Shown: in pieces, positions 42,714 to 51,429 of the stretch
How the letters are laid out: each line of letters opens with the position of its first letter
Numbering within the stretch: position 1 is the stretch's first letter
Assembly (NCBI RefSeq): GCF_021025955.1
Contig: NZ_JAJNCL010000001.1
Coordinates: forward strand, 434,001-498,000
Direction of reading: 5' to 3'
Length of the DNA stretch: 64,000 nucleotides
Source of the DNA: Rhodococcus qingshengii
GTDB taxonomy: Bacteria; Actinomycetota; Actinomycetes; Mycobacteriales; Mycobacteriaceae
Notes under the pieces: generated by a model
What the model was told of the DNA's origin: nothing
What the model saw: only the letters and a program-made list of their open reading frames with translations
Database searches by the model: none
Made by a program: the position numbers and the translations under genes

Positions 42714-43130
42714 TCAGCCCCGCAAGTGCCGCTTGATGCGCGCGAGCATGGCCGACATTCCGCGCAGACGGAGCGGGCTCACAGCTTCTGCGAGACCGAG
42801 CGCCGAATAGAAGTCGTCGGGTACACCGAGGATCTCGTCGGCGCTGTGACCGTCGAGCCCCTGCGCGAGGATCGATGCGAAGCCGCGCGTAGTGGGAGCC
42901 TCGGGGGGAGCGCTGAAGTACAGGCGGACGTTGTCGCGGTCCGAATCGTCGACCGAGAGGAACAGTGGCGACTGACATTCGGGGACCGGCTCCATCGCGC
43001 TCTGCTCGAGCTCCGCCGGCAACGGCGGTAGTTCTCGGCTGAACTCGAGAAGAAGGGTGAGCTTGTCCGAGGCGCCGACGGCTGCGAAGTCGTCGACGAT
43101 CTCGGCCAGAGCCGAAGGAAGAGCGTTCAT
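42714..43130 (-). CDS. SufE-like sulfur acceptor protein
   Basis: 138 residues. The SufE sulfur-accepting cysteine is Cys52 in VPECQSPLF, and the later [22 protein letters not shown] matches the family. SufE accepts sulfur from a cysteine desulfurase or, here, perhaps from the rhodanese encoded directly upstream: its ATG overlaps the sseA stop (ATGA). The sseA-sufE pair is conserved in mycobacteria (Rv3283-Rv3284). A PapA-like gene follows after four bases. A role in delivering sulfur for Fe-S assembly or thiolation is inferred from family and neighbour. Confidence 0.87.
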   Translation of the reverse strand: MNALPSALAEIVDDFAAVGASDKLTLLLEFSRELPPLPAELEQSAMEPVPECQSPLFLSVDDSDRDNVRLYFSAPPEAPTTRGFASILAQGLDGHSADEILGVPDDFYSALGLAEAVSPLRLRGMSAMLARIKRHLRG

Positions 43131-44032
43131 GACGCCGATACGGAGGAAGGAACTGCGCCGGGCTCTTCGCCCTGGACGATCGGGACGCGCACTGCATTAC
43201 CCCACTCGGTCCAGGAACCGTCGTAGTTACGAACGTTCGGGTAGCCGAGAAGATGGGTCAACACGAACCAGGTGTGGCTGGAACGCTCACCGATGCGGCA
43301 GTACGCGACGATGCTGTCCTCGGCCGACAGATCGCCGTAGATCTCGCCGAGTTCGGTGCGAGTGCGGAAGCGGCTGTCCGGTGCCGCTGCCTTCGCCCAC
43401 GGGATGCTGAGAGCGCTGGGGATGTGTCCGCCGCGCAACGCACCCTCTTCGGGGTAGTCGGGCATGTGGGTTCGCTCGCCGGTGTACTCCTGCGGAGATC
43501 GAACGTCGATGAGCGGTCCGTCGCCCAAGTGTGCGAGAACGTCGTCCTTGAATGCGCGGATGGGAGCGTCGTTGCGCTCGACGACCGGGTAATCGGTTGA
43601 CGTGATGTCGGGAACGTCGAAAGCGGTGTCGCGGTTCTCGGCGATCCATGCGTCGCGGCCACCGTCGAGAAGACGGACGTCCTCGTGGCCGAACAGTGTG
43701 AAGACCCACAGTGCGTAGGCGGCCCACCAGTTGCTCTTGTCGCCGTAGATGACCACGGTGTCGTCGCGGCTGATGCCCTTGCGGTTCATCAACTCTGCGA
43801 ACTTCGCACCGTCGATGTAGTCGCGGGTGACCGGATCGTTGAGGTCGAGATGCCAGTCGATCTTCACTGCTCCGGGAATATGGCCGACGTCGTACAACAA
43901 CACGTCTTCATCGGATTCGACGACCTTGAGGCCCGGCGTACCGAGATTCGCCGAGAGCCATTCCGTCGAGACCAACCGGTCGGGATGCGCGAACTCGGCA
44001 AACGCGGTTGAGGGATCGGGGGCAACGGGCAC
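43127..44032 (-). CDS. sseA: Thiosulfate/3-mercaptopyruvate sulfurtransferase
   Basis: Two-domain rhodanese of 301 residues. The catalytic loop is in the second domain, CRIGERSSH with Cys245. The first, inactive domain has [14 protein letters not shown] and [15 protein letters not shown], and the second domain starts at [15 protein letters not shown]. It transfers sulfur from thiosulfate or mercaptopyruvate to cyanide or protein thiols. The GTG at 44032 follows AGGAG at good spacing and replaces an upstream in-frame codon. It is translationally coupled to sufE. The 118-base upstream region (44033-44150) holds its promoter and the end hairpin of the preceding operon. Confidence 0.93.
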   Translation of the reverse strand: MPVAPDPSTAFAEFAHPDRLVSTEWLSANLGTPGLKVVESDEDVLLYDVGHIPGAVKIDWHLDLNDPVTRDYIDGAKFAELMNRKGISRDDTVVIYGDKSNWWAAYALWVFTLFGHEDVRLLDGGRDAWIAENRDTAFDVPDITSTDYPVVERNDAPIRAFKDDVLAHLGDGPLIDVRSPQEYTGERTHMPDYPEEGALRGGHIPSALSIPWAKAAAPDSRFRTRTELGEIYGDLSAEDSIVAYCRIGERSSHTWFVLTHLLGYPNVRNYDGSWTEWGNAVRVPIVQGEEPGAVPSSVSAS

Positions 44033-44116
44033 GGGCGTACTCCTGAAGACGAATCGTTCGGTTCGAACACGGACTTGATCGATTCTATGCGCTGTGCGCA
44101 AGGTGAGACGCCCGGA

Positions 44117-44133
44117 AGCAGGTTCTGCCTGCT
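44117..44133 (-). terminator. Short hairpin after the PapA-like operon
   Basis: AGCAGG-5 bases-CCTGCT (44117-44133) lies 17 bases beyond the stop of the second PapA-like gene. The stem is only 6 bp and has no T-run, so termination is tentative. Confidence 0.35.
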
Positions 44134-44150
44134 CGTACCCGTTGCCGATA

Positions 44151-45614
44151 CTAAATTCTCGGTGTTCCTGCTCCGACGCTCGAATCTCTCAATTGTTCGG
44201 TGACACTTCCGATCGGGGTTACACCCCGGGCGCAGACCTCTCTCAGAATCCGGTCGAGTTCGGTGAGGAAATTCACCATGGTTTCGTTTGCCGTCTTCGT
44301 GTCCGGGAAGCGCGAACGCAGCGAGAGACCACGGTTCGTTCGCGAAATCCAGAACTGGGCATCGTCGGCGACCGTCACGTTGCTGATGTGATGAGCGTTG
44401 AGGAGATCGTGATCGTCGGTGCCGGGCAGTTTGCGGTAATCGATGTACGACACCATGAAGACGTCGGTGCGCGTGCGTCGAATCTTGTCGCCCAAAGCAT
44501 CTCGGACCTGAGCCATGGTGACGCCCTCGAGCGTCAACGCAACTCGGAACGACGCGTGCGTATGCGCAAGGGAGGCACCGAAATCCGCATCGGGAGTGAT
44601 CTGCACCGTGATCGGCGCACTTGTGGTGAGCCAACCGATCGCGTCGGCCCATCGCGGATCTTTGCGGATGTGCAGTGGGAATTGCAGGGGAAGCGTCGAC
44701 TGTCCGGTGTACGAGTGAACGAAAAGGCCCATCGCAGTGAGGATTCCGGTGAACACGCTACCACCGGCGGAAAGGCAGATCTCGTCAAACGTCGCCGTCA
44801 GTTCCTCGTCGAGCAGCACGCGCACATCGGCGCCCTGCGGCGCGGGCTTTCCTCCCTCGACGCCGAGATCCAAGGGGAAACTCGGCGAAGTACCACCGCA
44901 GATCTCGTAGAACCTTGCCCACTCCCGGATTCGAGGGTCGTTATCGACGGGAAGTAGAGCGTCGGCCTCCAGTTCGCAGTACCGCACGAAACTTCCCGGG
45001 TCACCCAGTCGGCTCATCACTGCGTCGACGGCCTCGTGGTCGGTCAGTTCGGGTATGGCGATCAGTCCCTCGTAGATCTGTCGCAGTTCCCCGAGAGCGA
45101 TGACCAACGAGTAGCCGTCGACGAGTGTGTGATCGAAGGCGCTCAGGACCGTGTAGTGCTCTTCGCGTTCGACCGTGGCAAACGTGTAGGCGGGGAAGGT
45201 CAGTGGATCGCATACCGTCGTGAATCGCTTCTTGAGGTGCGCTCGGAGGTCTTCGGTCGAATCGAACTTCAGAGGTTCCGAAGTCTCGATGTGTGTGCCG
45301 TCGGGATCGAGTCCCATTCGCGTGGTAGTGAACTCGCCCACCTCGAATCCCGTGTGCAGAGTGTCATGGCGACTGATGAACAGACGCAGCGCGAGATCGA
45401 GTGCAGGCCGATTCAGTTCTCCGGGAAGGTCGAATGCGGCTGCCATCCACACACTCCGGCCCATGCCGTGTGTTCGCGCAGTCTCGAGATGAAAGTGCTG
45501 GTTGTACGACGGTGGTACTTCCGACTCGGTGACGGCGCCGTCCGCGGGTTGGAGCGACCATTCGGTGACGATTCCGGGCTCGAGTCCGTATCGATCGATC
45601 GAGGTGACATGCAT
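44151..45614 (-). CDS. PapA-like condensation-domain acyltransferase (second)
   Basis: 487 residues. The catalytic H162-TLV-D166-G167 is in [10 protein letters not shown]. The C-terminal lobe has [14 protein letters not shown] and the family's late [21 protein letters not shown]. It starts within the stop of the third copy (TGATG, one base shared at 45614), so the two proteins are made from one message and may work together. No carrier protein, polyketide synthase or glycosyltransferase gene lies nearby, so the product cannot be named. Trehalose-ester or other glycolipid acylation is the family-based guess. Divergence from the first copy is considerable outside the motifs. Confidence 0.84.
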   Translation of the reverse strand: MHVTSIDRYGLEPGIVTEWSLQPADGAVTESEVPPSYNQHFHLETARTHGMGRSVWMAAAFDLPGELNRPALDLALRLFISRHDTLHTGFEVGEFTTTRMGLDPDGTHIETSEPLKFDSTEDLRAHLKKRFTTVCDPLTFPAYTFATVEREEHYTVLSAFDHTLVDGYSLVIALGELRQIYEGLIAIPELTDHEAVDAVMSRLGDPGSFVRYCELEADALLPVDNDPRIREWARFYEICGGTSPSFPLDLGVEGGKPAPQGADVRVLLDEELTATFDEICLSAGGSVFTGILTAMGLFVHSYTGQSTLPLQFPLHIRKDPRWADAIGWLTTSAPITVQITPDADFGASLAHTHASFRVALTLEGVTMAQVRDALGDKIRRTRTDVFMVSYIDYRKLPGTDDHDLLNAHHISNVTVADDAQFWISRTNRGLSLRSRFPDTKTANETMVNFLTELDRILREVCARGVTPIGSVTEQLRDSSVGAGTPRI

Positions 45615-47107
45615 CAGGACACTCCCTCTGGTGCAGAGAACGAGTAATCACCCTGAGCTGCAACAGTTTTGATGATGTTGGAGACGTGCTCCGCGAAGCG
45701 GGTGGCCGACTCGTGGGCAATGGGGGTGTCAGGGTGTGACACGGCGATCCACGTACCGGTGTGCATCCGGTTGATCCACATCGACGCGATCTGAGTCTCT
45801 TTGCCGCCGACGATTCCCGTTGCCTTCGTCTCGACGTAACTGTATGGATCCGGCATTCGTCGACCGTCGATGTACGACACGATCGGCGGCGGGGTGAGCG
45901 TCTTCGACAGTCCGCCGGGAGCGGAATCCGAGTCGGCCAAGCTCGACAGAACCAGGTCGATGACTTGCTGCACAGAGACATCGAGCAGTGCCTTGCCGTC
46001 GTGGTAACCCTGCTGCCCGACTTTCGCCAACTCGGTGAAACGTCGTTTGTCGTCGACGTCGATGCCGACGGGGATCAGATTGATGTACCAGCCCTGCGCA
46101 AACGAGTCGGCCTCGGTTCGCGTGCTGACCGGCGAGAGAGCGATGTACTTGTCGCGCCCGGCCAGTTCGAATTCCGCGATCGCGAGGGCGGCGAAGATCC
46201 CACCGATGAAGTTGGCGCCGTTGGCTTTACAGATCGCACCGAATTTTTCGCATTCGGTGTCGTCGGCCAAGTCGAAGCGTGAACCGATGGCCGGTTTGGG
46301 GGCGTCGTCGGCGCCGAGCGGGAGGGGAAATCCGGGGAATGAGCCCCCGCTGCGCATGAGGTAGCCGAGCCACTGATGCACTGCGGGTGACTGCATCGTC
46401 AGTTCGGTTGTTCGCGCGCGCTCGACACGACCGAACTGTGCGTAACTTCCCGCGGGGCCTAGCTCGGGCTGTGACCCGGTCGTTTCCGCTGCGTACAGCT
46501 GACGCAATTCTGCGTACATCAGGACCATCGAGTTCATGTCCGAATGGGCATGGTCGACGGCGTGAAACAAGGTGAAACTCGGCTTGGCTTCCGGGTCGGT
46601 GTGATCGTGCTCGACGGCGCCGAAAACGAATGCCGGCCACTGCAGCGCGCTGGTTTCCGTGGCGAACTTGGTGGCGACGAGCGCGCGGATCGCCTCGGAT
46701 TCGGAGACGTCGTCGCCGATGCGGTACTCGAGTTCGATGCTCTCCACCGGCACGACGTGTCGACGGACCTCGAACGAGGTGTCCGCTGCGTCGGTGGTGG
46801 CCTCGTCGAAGGAGAACCAGCTGTGGAGTGTGTCGTGGCGTCGGACGTAGCGCTGCAGGGCTCGCGTCATGGCGTCGCGGTCGAGGGTTCCGGCGAAATC
46901 GAAGGCGATACCGATCCACGGAGACTGAGGATCGCCCTTTTCTGCGGTGACGCGGGCGCGTCGCAGGTGGCGATCCTGCATCGTGGTCGGGGGTAGTTCT
47001 CGGTCGATCTCGGCTTCGGCGGCTCGCTGAGCGGAAGCATGCGTGACGCCCCATTCGATTACCCGTCCAGGAAGCGGGTGCCAATGGGTGATCAAGTTCA
47101 GATCCAT
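45614..47107 (-). CDS. PapA-like condensation-domain protein (third, variant motif)
   Basis: 497 residues of the same fold as its two neighbours. The catalytic motif reads H186-AHS-D190-M191: the His and Asp are kept but the usual Gly is Met, which may change or reduce activity. The C-terminal region has FAQGWYINLIPVGI and IASMWINRMHTGTWIAVSHPD. The ATG at 47107 has GGAG upstream and is first of a two-gene operon divergent from the DHA2 exporter gene. It might make the first acyl transfer, or act as a non-catalytic partner for the second copy. Both are inference. Confidence 0.82.
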   Translation of the reverse strand: MDLNLITHWHPLPGRVIEWGVTHASAQRAAEAEIDRELPPTTMQDRHLRRARVTAEKGDPQSPWIGIAFDFAGTLDRDAMTRALQRYVRRHDTLHSWFSFDEATTDAADTSFEVRRHVVPVESIELEYRIGDDVSESEAIRALVATKFATETSALQWPAFVFGAVEHDHTDPEAKPSFTLFHAVDHAHSDMNSMVLMYAELRQLYAAETTGSQPELGPAGSYAQFGRVERARTTELTMQSPAVHQWLGYLMRSGGSFPGFPLPLGADDAPKPAIGSRFDLADDTECEKFGAICKANGANFIGGIFAALAIAEFELAGRDKYIALSPVSTRTEADSFAQGWYINLIPVGIDVDDKRRFTELAKVGQQGYHDGKALLDVSVQQVIDLVLSSLADSDSAPGGLSKTLTPPPIVSYIDGRRMPDPYSYVETKATGIVGGKETQIASMWINRMHTGTWIAVSHPDTPIAHESATRFAEHVSNIIKTVAAQGDYSFSAPEGVS

Positions 47108-47214
47108 CGAGTAGAACTCCTGCGTGTGTCGTCGAGAAGCCTGCTCTGAAAATGGGCAGACGACGAACTATCCCATCTGCGGGACTGAATTGTCAGAAAT
47201 ACTGCAATCTAAAC

Positions 47215-47228
47215 AGGAACAGGTTCTA
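47215..47228. promoter_or_regulatory. GAAC-AG-GTTC palindrome in the PapA/exporter gap
   Basis: AGGAACAGGTTCTA lies 27 bases before the exporter GTG and in the 148-base divergent gap. One half-site is exactly TAGAAC (minus strand), and the whole fits TnnAACnnGTTnnA except for an end base. It resembles KstR-type TetR operators, though any TetR dimer could use it. Confidence 0.4.
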
Positions 47229-47255
47229 GAAGTTTGTGTCGATTAGGATCATTCG

Positions 47256-48950
47256 GTGCTTCCAGACCCTTTAGGTGACGCTGTCGGCGCCGACCACAAG
47301 GGCGGACGGCGATCCACTTCTCTGACGCCCTGGCTCGGTTTGGCCACGAGTCTGGCGGCCGCGTTCATGCAGTTGCTCGACGCAACCATCGTCAATGTTG
47401 CGCTTCCGAGCATCGCCGTGGATCTTCAAGCCGGCGTATCGGCGCAGTTGCTCATGGTCAGCGTGTACATCCTGGCCTTCGCGTGTTCCTTGATCACCGC
47501 GGCCCGGCTTGGGGACCTGTTCGGTCGCAGAGTTGTATTTCTGACCGCCCTGTCCGTATTCGTCGCTGCCTCGTTGCTGTGCGGGCTCGCTCAGAGTGCG
47601 ACGATGTTGATCGTCTTCCGCGGCCTGCAAGGGCTGGCGGCGGGTGCGATGTCCGCGCAGACATTTGCCATCATCTCGGGTCTGTTCCCGAAGGCCAGGC
47701 ATCCGCGGGTGTTCGGGATCTACGGCGCGACGATAGGGCTGGCAACGGTCAGTGGACCCCTGGTCGGCGGACTGCTGATCGAATGGAATCTGTTCGACTG
47801 GGGTTGGCGCCTGATCTTTTTTGTCAACGTCCCCATCGGTATCGCGGCCTTGATTCTCGGGTTCTTCCATCTCGTCGATGCTCGCGCGGAGCATGTGCGC
47901 TCACTCGACCTGATCGGTGCTGCGCTGTCGTCGCTGGCGCTGTTCCTGCTGATCCTTCCCCTGGCCGAGGGGAGGGCGCGTGGATGGCCTGCAGGGCTGG
48001 TGGTGATGCTCGCGATGTCTGTGCCGGTGGCATTGGCTTTTGTGCTCTACGAATCGCGTCTGGGGAAACGAGGCGGCGATCCCGTCCTTCGTCTCGAGCT
48101 TTTCCGCGACCGAGCCTTTGCCATCGGTGCGATTCTTGCGTTCGTGTTCTTCGGGACCTTGACTTCGCTGATCTTCACCATCAGCCTCACGCTTCAGTTC
48201 GGATTCGGATTCTCCGCGCTGAGAGCGGGCGTGATGACGCTGCCGTGGGCCGTCGGGATGGGTGTGGCGGCGGTACTCTCATCGGCGGTGTACCGGATGC
48301 TCGGAAACCGTGTCCTGATTCTGGGAATGGTAGTTTTTGCCGGCTCGTTGATCGCGTTGTCCGTCATCCTCGAACGCGAGGGAACTGATCCACGCTGGCT
48401 GGCGCTCGCCGGGCCACTGCTTCTCGGAGGCGCTGGGTTAGGACTGTTCGTGGCACCTCTGCAAACCGCGATCCTCGCGACGGTCGAGCCTGCACACGCA
48501 GGTTCGGTGTCCGGGCTTCTCCCGACCGTTCAGCAAGTCGGTAGCTCCATCGGACTGGCATTGATCGGCGTGGTGTTCTTCTCGCTCGTGGCAGGGCAGG
48601 CGCCGCAAGCGGTGCAGGGGGAGCGGCCTGAATACGTTGCGCACCTCGAAGCGGCCGGCGTAGGCCCGGGCCTCGTCGACATCGCAGAAAAGGCATTTGT
48701 CGATTGTGCGACAAGTCAATTGGCATCGGGAACGCCGATGGAGGTGGCGCCGCAATGTCGCGACGGCTCCGCTGGTGTCGGGGGTCAATCCGTTCAGGTG
48801 GCAGTTGATGCGGCGTACGCATCCACTCGGGCCGCTGCCGGCGAAGCATTTCTCGAAGCTCAGCGCCGTGTACTCGCGATCATCGCAGCAATTGCGCTCG
48901 GCATCGGGTTGGCGTCGACTGCCCTGCCTCGGGTCAATTCGCCAGTCTGA
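47256..48950 (+). CDS. DHA2-family MFS drug/lipid exporter
   Basis: 564 residues with 14 predicted helices, as in EmrB/QacA-type proton antiporters. Family motifs are FMQLLDATIVNVALPSI in helix 1, RLGDLFGRR in loop 2-3 and ATVSGPLVGGLL in helix 5. A large extracytosolic loop before the last helix (about residues 455-535, four cysteines possible) is unusual in length but seen in actinobacterial members. The GTG at 47256 follows AGGA at 47245-47248. It is divergent from the second/third PapA-like operon, so it may export the acylated product, by analogy with MmpL/MFS partners of glycolipid loci. Antiseptic efflux is the alternative. Confidence 0.87.
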   Translation: MLPDPLGDAVGADHKGGRRSTSLTPWLGLATSLAAAFMQLLDATIVNVALPSIAVDLQAGVSAQLLMVSVYILAFACSLITAARLGDLFGRRVVFLTALSVFVAASLLCGLAQSATMLIVFRGLQGLAAGAMSAQTFAIISGLFPKARHPRVFGIYGATIGLATVSGPLVGGLLIEWNLFDWGWRLIFFVNVPIGIAALILGFFHLVDARAEHVRSLDLIGAALSSLALFLLILPLAEGRARGWPAGLVVMLAMSVPVALAFVLYESRLGKRGGDPVLRLELFRDRAFAIGAILAFVFFGTLTSLIFTISLTLQFGFGFSALRAGVMTLPWAVGMGVAAVLSSAVYRMLGNRVLILGMVVFAGSLIALSVILEREGTDPRWLALAGPLLLGGAGLGLFVAPLQTAILATVEPAHAGSVSGLLPTVQQVGSSIGLALIGVVFFSLVAGQAPQAVQGERPEYVAHLEAAGVGPGLVDIAEKAFVDCATSQLASGTPMEVAPQCRDGSAGVGGQSVQVAVDAAYASTRAAAGEAFLEAQRRVLAIIAAIALGIGLASTALPRVNSPV

Positions 48951-48959
48951 GAGTTACCC

Positions 48960-48987
48960 TTGACTCGAACGGGTGTTCGAGTATTGT
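48960..48987 (+). promoter_or_regulatory. SOS-box promoter of the 13E12 gene
   Basis: TCGAAC-GGGT-GTTCGA (48965-48980) is a perfect actinobacterial LexA box. It lies between TTGACT (48960-48965) and TATTGT (48982-48987), spaced by 16 bases. LexA binding would cover the promoter spacer. Confidence 0.85.
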
Positions 48988-49011
48988 TGGGGGTGGGGAT
49001 CGGGGGATTCT

Positions 49012-50334
49012 GTGAGTGTCGTGTTGTCGGATGTGGTGTCTGGTTCTGCGGTGGGGTTGCGTGGTCGTCTGTGGCGGTTGTCTGCTGCTGAGTTGCGAGA
49101 GGCTGCGGTGTCGGCGAGTGCGGAGATTCTGCGTCTGGAAGCCGTGCGGGTGGCAGTGGTGGACGAACTGTCGATGCGCCCGGATGATCAGGTGATCGCC
49201 AGCCGCGGTGTCGGTTCGTGGTTGGCGGCGAACACGATGCTGCAGGTTCGGGACGGGAAGAAGATCGCCGCGCTGGGTGCGGCGTTGCGGCCGTTTCCGG
49301 CAGTGGCAGCGGGATTCGATTGTGGGGATTGCTCGTTCGATCACGCCGTGTTGATTGTGGCGTTCTGTGAGTCGCCGCCGAAGGGGATGCCGGAGGAGGC
49401 ATTACCGAAGTGCATCGATTTGTTGTTGGCTGCCGCCTCGGGAGTGGAAGCGACGACAACGAAGGTGCGGAACGTTATCGCGACGTTGGAGCGGTTGTTC
49501 GAATCCGATGAGATTCCGCCCGCCGAAGATGTCGATCGTAACGAGCTCCGGATCGCCTCGACCTTGAACGGTCGGGTGGTGGTCCGCGGTGATTTCGACG
49601 CCCTCACCGGCGAAATGCTGCTGTCGGCGTTGTCGAATCTGACGATGCCCACCCCAGCGCCGGACGGAACCCCGGATGCCCGGTCCGCGGCGAAGCGGAC
49701 CGCGGACGGGTTCACCGAACTGATCCGCCGCTACCTCGACTGCGCCAAAACCGGTACCGATGGTGGGCAGCGTCCGCATGACAACGTGCACATCAATGCT
49801 CGTGATTTGGCTGAGCACCGGGACTGCGCCGCCGCGCCTTCTGCTACTGATGTGGACGACGAAGGCTCACACGATCTGGACCTGTCAGATCTCGACGTCG
49901 GGCACATGCCATGGCTGGGACCACTGTCGGTCTCGCAGACCAGGCTTCTGGGGTGTGATTGTTTCCTGTCGACGGTGTTGCTGGACGATCATGGCGCACC
50001 GCTCGATGCGAAACCCGGAAAACGGTTGGTCACCGCCGAACAACGAGTCGCGTTGATTGCCCGAGACAAGGGCTGTGCGTTCCCGGGTTGTTCGTGTGTT
50101 CCGGCGTGGACTGATGCGCACCACATTAGGCACTGGGCTAACGGCGGCCCGACGGTGATGAACAACCTTGTCCTGCTGTGCCGTTCACATCACCGGCTGA
50201 TGCACCGGAAATTGGGGTTCGTCGGGAGATGGGAAATCCGGATCGGTGTCGACAACAAACCGTGGTTCATTCCGCCGCCCTCGATCGACCCCGGGCAGCA
50301 CCCGCGTCCGGCGAACACCACCTTCAAAACCTGA
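49012..50334 (+). CDS. DUF222/13E12-family protein with C-terminal HNH domain
   Basis: 440 residues. The N-terminal DUF222 (13E12) part is followed by an HNH nuclease module: CAFPGCSCVPAWTDAHHIRHWANGGPT then NLVLLCRSHHRLMH, with paired Cys and the catalytic His present. Members occur in REP13E12-like elements and as dispersed paralogues in actinobacteria; several in M. tuberculosis are LexA-controlled. The GTG at 49012 (GGGGGA upstream) is used because the earlier GTG at 48973 lies inside the LexA box. The function is unknown; DNA-damage-induced nuclease activity is inferred. A long hairpin (50364-50408) separates it from the convergent maf. Confidence 0.87.
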   Translation: MSVVLSDVVSGSAVGLRGRLWRLSAAELREAAVSASAEILRLEAVRVAVVDELSMRPDDQVIASRGVGSWLAANTMLQVRDGKKIAALGAALRPFPAVAAGFDCGDCSFDHAVLIVAFCESPPKGMPEEALPKCIDLLLAAASGVEATTTKVRNVIATLERLFESDEIPPAEDVDRNELRIASTLNGRVVVRGDFDALTGEMLLSALSNLTMPTPAPDGTPDARSAAKRTADGFTELIRRYLDCAKTGTDGGQRPHDNVHINARDLAEHRDCAAAPSATDVDDEGSHDLDLSDLDVGHMPWLGPLSVSQTRLLGCDCFLSTVLLDDHGAPLDAKPGKRLVTAEQRVALIARDKGCAFPGCSCVPAWTDAHHIRHWANGGPTVMNNLVLLCRSHHRLMHRKLGFVGRWEIRIGVDNKPWFIPPPSIDPGQHPRPANTTFKT

Positions 50335-50363
50335 AGGCGCAAACCTCTTTGGAGACAACAGAA

Positions 50364-50408
50364 ACGACCAGCTTTGCATCGGCATGGACCCGATGCGGGG
50401 CTGGTCGT
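50364..50408. terminator. Two-tier hairpin between the 13E12 gene and maf
   Basis: Outer arms ACGACCAGC/GCTGGTCGT (50364-50372 and 50400-50408) enclose inner arms GCATCGG/CCGATGC (50376-50382 and 50390-50396). It is placed between convergent stops at 50334 and 50428, so it can serve as a bidirectional terminator. There is no long T-run. Confidence 0.75.
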
Positions 50409-50427
50409 CGTGCTTGGAGAAAACGCG

Positions 50428-51069
50428 TCAGAAGATGCTCTGAGTGCGCCAGAGATCCGAGACGGAAACCCCAACGCGCTCGAGAAGTGTTCGCACCAAA
50501 GGTAATCCGATGCCGATGACACTCGAGGGATCACCCTCGATCCTCTCCACGAACCAGCCCCCGAGACTGTCGAGGGTGAATGCTCCGGCAACTTGGAGCG
50601 GCTCGCCCGTTGCCAGGTATGCCTCGAGATCCTCGGTGGAAGGTTGCGCAAAATGAACGACCGTTGCGCTGTGATCCGAGGCCATGCGAACGATGCGGCC
50701 GTCGGCCACGCGCAGGACACAGTGCCCGGTCAAGAGGGTGGCGCTGCGACCGGCCATTGCCGCCCATCGCTTTCGGGCGATATCGACGCTGCCCGGCTTA
50801 CCTTGAAGCTGCCCGTCGATCAGGAGCATCGAATCGCACCCTACAACCACGACGTCGGTTAGATTGTCGGCGGCGAGGCCGGGGACGATTTCGGCGGCCT
50901 TGGCTTCGGCCAACACCGTCACGACTTTTTCGGGAGCGGCGTCGGGGCCTAGGTTGTCGGCAATCTTGTCCTCGTCGACACCGGAGACACGGACAAGCGG
51001 CGAAACCCCGGCCGCCCGCAGAACTGCGAGGCGAGCCGGGGACGCTGAAGCTAGAACCAGTTGAGTCAC
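50428..51069 (-). CDS. maf: Maf-family nucleoside triphosphate pyrophosphatase
   Basis: 213 residues. The N-terminal LVLASASPARLAVL, the middle VVGCDSMLLIDGQLQGKP and the GEPLQVAGAFTLDSLGGWFVERIEGDPSSVIGI end are diagnostic. Maf proteins hydrolyse dTTP/UTP or modified nucleotides, preventing their incorporation, and some affect septation. The start is GTG 51069. It lies 18 bases after accE5 in the same direction, and the accD5-accE5-maf order agrees with M. tuberculosis. The link to the carboxylase is probably conserved expression rather than shared chemistry. Confidence 0.92.
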   Translation of the reverse strand: MTQLVLASASPARLAVLRAAGVSPLVRVSGVDEDKIADNLGPDAAPEKVVTVLAEAKAAEIVPGLAADNLTDVVVVGCDSMLLIDGQLQGKPGSVDIARKRWAAMAGRSATLLTGHCVLRVADGRIVRMASDHSATVVHFAQPSTEDLEAYLATGEPLQVAGAFTLDSLGGWFVERIEGDPSSVIGIGLPLVRTLLERVGVSVSDLWRTQSIF

Positions 51070-51087
51070 GTCAGCAGATACTGATTG

Positions 51088-51429
51088 TCAGCTGCGACGG
51101 ATCGCGGGGTTCAGGTACGCGTACGGCGAGAACGGCGCACGCGTGCGGTGGAACTGAGTCGGGTCGCCCCAGGTCTCCGCCGGAACATTGGACTCGGGAG
51201 CCTGACCGCTGCCGGCAGCTGCAGCGAGCACACTGACCAGTGCCGCAATCTCGACGTCCGTGGGTGAACCCTTGACGATCTTGATGACCGACGCGTCGGA
51301 TGTCGACGTCTCGGTCAGCTCGGTGAGCGAGACGTCCGTCGCGCTTCCCTCGACGACTGCACCGTTGGTCGGTGCAGTCTCCGCCAGTGCGACATCTTCG
51401 CTGAGAATGTCCTCGGTGGTTGCGGTCAT
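51088..51429 (-). CDS. accE5: Acyl-CoA carboxylase epsilon subunit
   Basis: 113 residues. The C-terminal [20 protein letters not shown] and the closing [14 protein letters not shown] are typical of AccE/PccE, the small subunit that stimulates AccA3-AccD5 activity. The N-terminal 45 residues are acidic, Thr/Ser-rich and probably disordered, as in homologues. The ATG overlaps the accD5 stop (ATGA, 51426-51429), so subunits are made in ratio. It is followed by maf. Confidence 0.9.
   Translation of the reverse strand: MTATTEDILSEDVALAETAPTNGAVVEGSATDVSLTELTETSTSDASVIKIVKGSPTDVEIAALVSVLAAAAGSGQAPESNVPAETWGDPTQFHRTRAPFSPYAYLNPAIRRS

Noticed and set aside
48973-49011. GTG at 48973 as start of the 13E12 gene
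   Set aside because: It lies inside the LexA box and upstream of the -10 element, so it cannot be transcribed from that promoter.
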